NCBI GenBank assembly: GCA_030998225.1
Contig: JAPYXD010000700.1
Coordinates: 1,798,001-1,862,000 of the forward strand
From: Diplolepis rosae
Taxonomy: Eukaryota; Arthropoda; Insecta; Hymenoptera; Diplolepididae
DNA: 64,000 nucleotides
Reading direction: 5' to 3'
Shown: piece by piece, positions 58,709 to 64,000 of the stretch
Numbering within the stretch: the first letter of the stretch is position 1
How the letters are laid out: each line of letters begins with the position of its first letter
Made by a program: the position numbers and the translations under genes
Notes under the pieces: generated by a model
What the model was told of the DNA's origin: nothing
What the model saw: the letters and a program-made list of their open reading frames with translations, nothing else
The model's database searches: none

Positions 58709-60020
58709 TACAAAGTGCGTTCCAAAATAAACGAGACTTTTGGCATAACAATTTTTTGGTGGCGCCATCTGTGAATGAGGTAGTGCGTTGGAAAGTTATA
58801 TGCCTCCCTGACTTCCAGTGACAGTTTCATGACATTTGGTTCAGTGGAAGCGAAGTTATTGCGTCCAAAGTGTCAGTGTGTTTGTGTCATCGGTACAAAG
58901 ATGAGTTTCGAACAAAGAGTTAATATCAAATTTTGTTTTAAAATCGGTAAAACGTTTATCGAAACATTTGAATTGATGATAAAAGTTTATGGCGATGATT
59001 GTCTATCTCGTGCCAGAGTTCATGACTGGTTTACACGTTTCAGAGATGGTCGTGAGGACATAAATGACGATGAACATACGGGCCGCCCAAAATCAGTGAT
59101 CACCGAAAACTCCATCGAAATTATGCGTGAATTTATCAAAAATGAGCCGAAATCATCTTTGAAATTCATGGAACCGGAGTTGAATATCTCCAAAACATCG
59201 ATTTATCGCATTTTAACCGATCATTTGGGCTTACGAAAGGTCTGTGTACGTTTTGTTCCCCACAAGTTAACTGATGACCAAAAATTGCTCAAAATTCAAC
59301 ATTCGAAAGACATCATTAAAGAGGCGAGAAAAGACGAGAACTTCCTTTACAACATTGTCACTGGTGATGAAACGTGGTGTTTCCAGTATGAACCCGAAAC
59401 CAAGCGTCAAAGTGCCGAATGGAAGGCCCCAGACGAGCCACCACCCAAAAAATCGCGTGTGGAGAAGTCAAAAATCAAGTCGGTGCTCATTTATTTTTAC
59501 GATTCCAAGGGAATTGTCCACAAGGAGTTCGTGCCAACGGGCCAAACCGTCCATGCAATTTTCTATCTTGGCGTTTTGAAGCGTTTATTGCATCGCATTC
59601 GTCGAATTCGGCCTGAAGACCGCGAAGGAGGAATCTGGCGCTTATTGCATGATAATGCACTATCCCATCGATCCACTCTTGTGACTGATTTTTTGACTAG
59701 AAATCGCATTTTAACCATCAATCACTCACCATATTCGCCTGATATGGCTCCCTGTGCTCCCAATTCGGAAAATTGCATTTAGCCATGAAAGGAAAACGTT
59801 TTGCGTCCGTAGAGGCCATCCAAAAGGCTTGTACCGACATCCTGAAGGACATTCCGGTCAATGACCTGAAACACTCTTTCGAAAAGCTTTTGGATCGCGC
59901 AAAACAGTGTACCGAGGCCGGAGGGGACTATTTTTAATAAATAAACTCGAATTTATCAGAACAAAGCTCCTGTCGTTTCTATTTTAGCTCAGTCTCGTTT
60001 ATTTTGGAACGCACCTTGTA
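58709..60020 (+). mobile_element. Near-complete mariner element
   Basis: Element 58711-60018 (1,308 bp) with TA at 58709-58710 and 60019-60020. The ends are CAAAGTGCGTTCCAAAATAA and complement TTATTTTGGAACGCACCTTG. It lies only five bases from the Tc1's right TA. Confidence 0.95.
58901..59937 (+). pseudogene. mariner transposase, one frameshift near the third Asp
   Basis: From ATG 58901 ('MSFEQRVNIKFCFKIGKTF') the frame is open to 59782. It has the HTH domains ('YGDDCLSRARVHDWFTRFRD', 'ISKTSIYRILTDHLGLRKV') and the first catalytic Asp ('VTGDETWCFQYEPETKRQS'). The second Asp is in 'LLHDNALSHRS' and the third box begins 'SPYSPDMAPC', just before a small deletion. The rest ('FASVEAIQKACTDILKDI', 'GGDYF' and TAA at about 59937) is in another frame. 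So a single short deletion at about 59760 separates this copy from a full ~345-residue transposase. An upstream in-frame extension from 58829 probably precedes the true start. Confidence 0.93.
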
Positions 60021-60766
60021 TAATAGACTAAAGTTCGGGAGCAGTAATTCAAGCACTTTGGACTGCATTTTTAAGGATTCACGGGAAACCAAGAATCATT
60101 TTAACTAATAATGGGACGGAATTTGCTTCACGAGAGTTCGCGGAAATAATGACAAAATTAAAGATCCAACATATCTTCACATCTAATTATCACCCTCAAA
60201 GTAATGGAAAGAATGAAAAATCACATGCGATTCTAAAGGAGTTTAGTAGACATTACCGCAACGAAAAGGAATCGGATGATACATTGTCATACGCTATGTT
60301 GACATATAATTGTACTACTAATCGACAAACGGGGTACACACCCTACAAACTACAAATGGGAAGGGAACCTAATACTTTTTTCGATGAGAATATGAATACC
60401 AGGGATCTAGAAGATATATTGGAAACTCAACGCATTATCACCGAAAACAAATTGAGAGACGCTTTAGAATATATAGAATCACAACAAAATCAAAACAGTG
60501 ATCCACATCCTAAACCTTTACCCAAGATCCACAAAAATTACCTAGTCCTTATCCGAAACTTCAACCCCAAATCATTTGAAGAATTACGGAAAGGACCTTA
60601 TCGAGTATTGAATGAAACGAACCAAACTAGTTTCGAAATAAAAGTAGGGTTAGAACGAAAGATGCACCATAGATGTGACATTAAGGGTTACTTTTCGGTT
60701 TTAGATGTGGCACATAATACCACTCCTGGTAGCGATAGTGTCGCATCTACGAGCGGAACCTTATAA
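60021..60766 (+). pseudogene. pol: gypsy C integrase C-half
   Basis: Resumes the integrase after the two inserted DNA transposons. 'AVIQALWTAFLRIHGKPRII' leads to 'LTNNGTEFASREF' (second catalytic D replaced by N) and 'NGKNEKSHAILKEF' (third catalytic E kept). The frame 60149-60766 continues with 'YTPYKLQMGREPNTF' and a C-terminal domain ('FEELRKGPYRVLNET', 'GLERKMHHRCDIKGYFSVL') to TAA 60764-60766. The D-to-N change and the two insertions disable it. Confidence 0.9.
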
Positions 60767-61197
60767 AATAACGCCTTTAAGGGGTAATACTACTGTAAAC
60801 GCCAAAGAAAACACGTTTTTTCAAGGATTTTTTTTATAGAAGGAAAGAGAATACAATTATAAAGATTTGGGAAGTTATTATTTATATACTGAAATAAAAA
60901 ATTACAAATTTTCAATAAAAAATGTTACAAAATAGCAGTTCTGGATAAATTTACGTAATGTGTGTTTTCTTGGATGAGCTCGGCGGCACGCAGCGCACAG
61001 GGTGCAAAATTTAATCTGGAACAAAATTAAATTTTTTTTTCTTAATCTACATGAGAATAGCTTAAGAAACACGTAGGGGATTAAAAAAATATTGATTTTT
61101 GTGCAATTGGCAAGCATTTGAAAAAAAAACTCATTTTTCGATCTGAAAAACGGCACTTAATTGTTTATAACAATTGTTTGAATTAATTTATCGAAAA
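60767..61197. other. AT-rich spacer between pol and Mutator-like relic
   Basis: No gene recognised; poly-A-rich. It may include the start of the lost env. Confidence 0.5.
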
Positions 61198-62685
61198 TCA
61201 CCTACGTGTTTCTCTTTGAGATGTTATTATAAAGATGTAGGAAAAAATCCAATTAAAAATATTGCAAATTTTTTTAGTTATGCTGCATGCCAATATCAAA
61301 AAATGTGTTTTGAGAAAAACACGTTTAAAGTAAAGATGTCCTTCTGTATTCATATATTCTTCTGCATTCTCCTTCCTGGACGATTGAAGGTTGAACCACG
61401 CCTCCTTTGCTGCATCCGTCAGTGCCAACTAAGCGTACTGAATCCGCTGAGAATCGCTTTCAACACAAAAATTGTGATATTGTGCCCCAATTTTAATTTC
61501 TAAAACTTGCATAATTCTCCAAACATTCTTCAGTCCATCTTTGAAATTGCATATGGCGATATCCGTTGCAATATTTGAGACTTTCTTGCCACTAGAATAA
61601 GCTTTTGAAGCCAAATTCCACACTGCCGCGTTAAAACTTTCGTTACTATTTTGAGTAAATCCTCCCAAGCAGCGATTAAATAATTCGTCTCTGCCGAGGT
61701 CGTTATAAACGGGTTTAATGGCTTTAAAAACTTCTTGTGAAAGCAGTGGCTTGTGACGGTAATCGCTCAAAGCACCTGCTGCTTGCGCTTTCTTCCAGTC
61801 GCACCAAAGCTTCTGAGCACTTGTCATGCTGCGAATTCTGATCGGTTGAGAGCTTGTGAAAGTAGGTCGCCCAAATTCCATTTTTCATTTTTTCCACGGA
61901 GTCTGAATTTCGACGAATTGCCAAGCTTGACGTTTATCGGCGTGTGTTTCAATCCATTCATTGTACTCAAATGGCCCAGACTTAGCCTCCCGGTACTCGC
62001 AAGCCTTACAATACTTGGATTTTACCTCAACATCAATGATTTTTCCTGTGTGCCATCCAATTAATGACGTTACTTCGAAAAGTGAAGAAAACCCGCGTTT
62101 CCTCCAAGAACCGTCTCCGGAAAAAGTTATTCCTTCAATTTGTCCGTTTTGTACACAAATTTCTTTCTCCTTCTCTACTGCTTTTTTCATACTGACGTCT
62201 CTCACTGATCCAGTTGCGATAAAAATAGAATCCACTTATCTGTCATAGAAGGATTGGAAAATTGGTCTTGGCAATTCCATGAAAGCGCAGAATTTTAGAA
62301 TTCCATTTAGCCCTACTCCTAGTAGTCGCATAGCTAAGACTATTCGATGGTTGATTTCGTAAGCATTATTTATAAATTTACAACTTGGAATAACAACGTC
62401 TGGGCAATTAGGACAAGCGATTACTATCTTGAATCCTAAACCTCGAGAACTTCTTTCATAAAAAGCAATATCAGAATCGCACGTTTTACACTTCACATGC
62501 TGAGAAATCACAGAGAAAACGGTCACAAAATTTAAAATTCTATTGCTGAAATCATAATTAATGTCGAAATCTTCATTAGCCATGTTCAATTTCTTGGCAG
62601 AAGCACTAACTCCTTCCGAATTGCGAAGAATAAAGCGCTGTTTCTTTGATTTCATAGGCGATATATCAAAAACACTATTTTGCAA
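61198..62685 (-). pseudogene. Mutator-like transposase relic
   Basis: Four minus-strand frames in order. 62236-62685 has 'CKTCDSD' and 'VIACPNCPDV' (zinc ribbon), 'NNAYEINHRIVLAMRLLGVG' and 'LNGILKFCAFMELP'. 61885-62235 has 'MKKAVEKEKEI', 'GITFSGDGSWRKRGFSSLF' (catalytic Asp candidate), 'TSLIGWHTGKIIDVEVKSKY'. 61724-61924 has 'LAIRRNSDSVEKMKNGIW' and 61429-61881 has 'CLGGFTQNSNESFNAAVWNL' and 'VSNIATDIAICNFKDGL'. A last scrap is at 61198-61428. This is the arthropod and cnidarian Mutator-like transposase family (MULE-type). A deletion near 61925 removes the middle (H-rich and catalytic core), and several frame changes follow. It is inserted in gypsy C before env; no ends were fixed. Confidence 0.85.
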
Positions 62686-62702
62686 CTTTAGACGAAAAAT
62701 AT

Positions 62703-63972
62703 GCTCAATATTATAACTGAGAATTAGATTAGCTTAGATCAGATAATGTGGAAATCGCACATATTATTAAAAATCAGACTAATTCAATATTGAACTCTTT
62801 AAAAGACGGATTCAAACTCAGAAGTAATTTAAAATATTAAGCAGCACAAATAAATTTGAAATTCGGAGAAGTAGCAAATCTATCTCAAAATAACGAATAC
62901 AATTTAATGATTGACGAAGCTCCGCTAAAATTAACTGACATAATTTCCGCAATAACTTTTTTCAATACATGGCGCGAACAAAAACACGTACGAAACTTTC
63001 CTGTACCTTTAGAAGCGCGATATTTTTCAACAATATTCGATACCAGCGAAATAGCAATAATTTTCAAAAACCGAAAAGCAATGATCGTCCTTAATATTTC
63101 GTTGTGGGAAGAAAAATTGTACAACCTACTCAGAGCTATACAAGTACCTCAGATGAGATGGTTTTATAACTCTCGAATCATACCAAACCATCATCTAATA
63201 ATATTAGATCAAATACAAACTATGTTCATACCCACTAGCGAAACAGAACTATCAAATATGAAAAACCTGGGAAAATTTAGTATTTTGAAGAGAACCCATC
63301 CTGATTACTCAATGCAAACAAAAAACAGCTGTTTAATTGAAATCATGAGAAAGATGAGGACAGAAAGTTGCCAGACTCAAGTAATGAAATTAGTAAATAC
63401 TCTATGGATACAGCTAAGGTGTAATCAAGATTGGGTAGCTACAGCACCTACGTCCGAAATCTAAAAATAAAAGGATCTTTTATATTACATTTAGATAGTG
63501 AATGTACTGCGACTACGAGTTTAGTAATATTAAGACCATGCAATAAAATACATAGTAATATAGAATAAAATGAAATCCTCAGGACCTGAACCATACTTTA
63601 AATGAATTAGACAAAGACGAGGTACCTTTAGAATTAATAACAGAAACAAGAATAAATCCTGAAAACCTAAAAACTCTAGGAACCACTATTGAAGATCTAA
63701 GGGAAAAAGTAGAATTAATAGCTAAACGAAAAATAACTATGACATGGACGGAAAAATGTTATTCCTGGTTACATATTGCAGGATATACCGCAATAGAAAT
63801 TACTGGGTTTCTCATATCTTATAAGATATGTTAATCGGAAGTTGTTCTTATACACATTGTCTTTTCGACAATAATGGACATACCCGACACGTTACCGAGG
63901 CACAACCGAAATTATCTATCAGTCTAGAATCAGTACCTACTGTACCGAAACGAAGGGCAAGAAGAAATTTTT
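62703..63972 (+). pseudogene. env: gypsy C envelope protein remnant
   Basis: In the open frame 62856-63464 'NNEYNLMIDEAPLKLTDIIS' and 'RNFPVPLEARYFSTIFDTSE' resemble the ectodomain of gypsy-type env. Later (63540-63835) 'LKTLGTTIEDLREKVELIAK' is a coiled-coil-like helix, followed by 'WLHIAGYTAIEITGFLIS', a short membrane segment. A tail ends at about 63972. Frame changes and stops interrupt it and the N-terminal signal peptide and cleavage site are missing. It appears to be the env of gypsy C. Confidence 0.6.
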
Positions 63973-64000
63973 AAACTTCAAGATAAACCCTTGAAGTTTC

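Larger units (their letters stand above)
48649..63972 (+). mobile_element. Ty3/gypsy element C with env, internal region
   Basis: Follows the LTR at 47006-48648 on the + strand. The leader is interrupted by the palindromic unit at 48780-54660. Gag is at 55368-56145, the pol parts at 56164-57490 and 60020-60766, and env remains at 62703-63972. Other insertions are a Tc1 (57472-58703), a mariner (58711-60018) and a Mutator-like relic (61198-62685). The 3' LTR is beyond the window. The joining of LTR, gag-pol and env into one element is inferred from order and strand. Confidence 0.7.

Overview
The window is eukaryotic, almost certainly an insect nuclear genome. It is AT-rich, has spliced host exons with GT-AG introns, and is packed with Tc1/mariner, gypsy/errantivirus, R1/R2-like and Mutator-like remnants typical of arthropods. 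A hymenopteran source is plausible but not demonstrable from sequence alone. No bacterial genes, operons or CRISPR arrays were seen.

Host genes: the only clear one is a PfkB-family sugar/nucleoside kinase (probably pseudouridine kinase) on the + strand. Two consecutive exons are visible (5052-5257 and 6109-6308), joined by a phase-2 intron. The surrounding introns appear to be the landing ground for the mobile elements.

Layout. 0.6-1.2 kb: relic of an arthropod transposon-associated protein family (-). 1.5-4.6 kb: gypsy relic A (-), carrying a deleted mariner (2486-3404). 5.0-6.3 kb: kinase exons, with an R1-like zinc-knuckle fragment in the intron. 6.4-9.1 kb: mariner fragment, then a shrunken errantivirus relic (+). 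9.1-9.5 kb: foldback MITE. 10.0-11.0 kb: R2-like non-LTR relic. 14.3-16.4 kb: element with ~0.5 kb terminal inverted repeats and a (TC)n tract. 18-19.8 kb: hairpin and a transposase fragment. 19.8-28.6 kb: gypsy relic B (+), interrupted by a mariner (20652-21793), an unidentified ~2.45 kb insertion, and a 2.3 kb element with ~0.6 kb inverted repeats. 30.17-46.75 kb: a nearly complete errantivirus (-), 16.57 kb, with 2.05 kb LTRs, a CTCCC target duplication, gag, pol and env, inserted into an older mariner. 47.0-64.0 kb: a second element of the same broad lineage (gypsy C, +), with its own 1.64 kb LTR and tRNA-Leu primer site. It is interrupted by a ~5.9 kb palindromic unit (48.78-54.66 kb), a Tc1 and a mariner five bases apart in its integrase, and a Mutator-like relic before its env.

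The errantivirus at 30-47 kb is the most interesting object. It has (i) a primer-binding site matching the 3' end of tRNA-Leu, (ii) a textbook -1 frameshift signal (in-frame TTTAAAC, 8-nt spacer, 7-bp stem) at the gag/pol junction, (iii) a cellular RNase H1-type domain with its full active site between RT and integrase, (iv) a ~3.8 kb leader holding three diverged ~130-bp repeats and two small unrecognised reading frames upstream of gag, and (v) an env with signal peptide, furin-like site and membrane anchor. Its LTRs differ by only about 0.6 %, yet every gene carries a lesion, so it is recent but not autonomous as assembled. No whole gene system was found that I can call entirely new; the leader genes and the extra RNase H are the best candidates.
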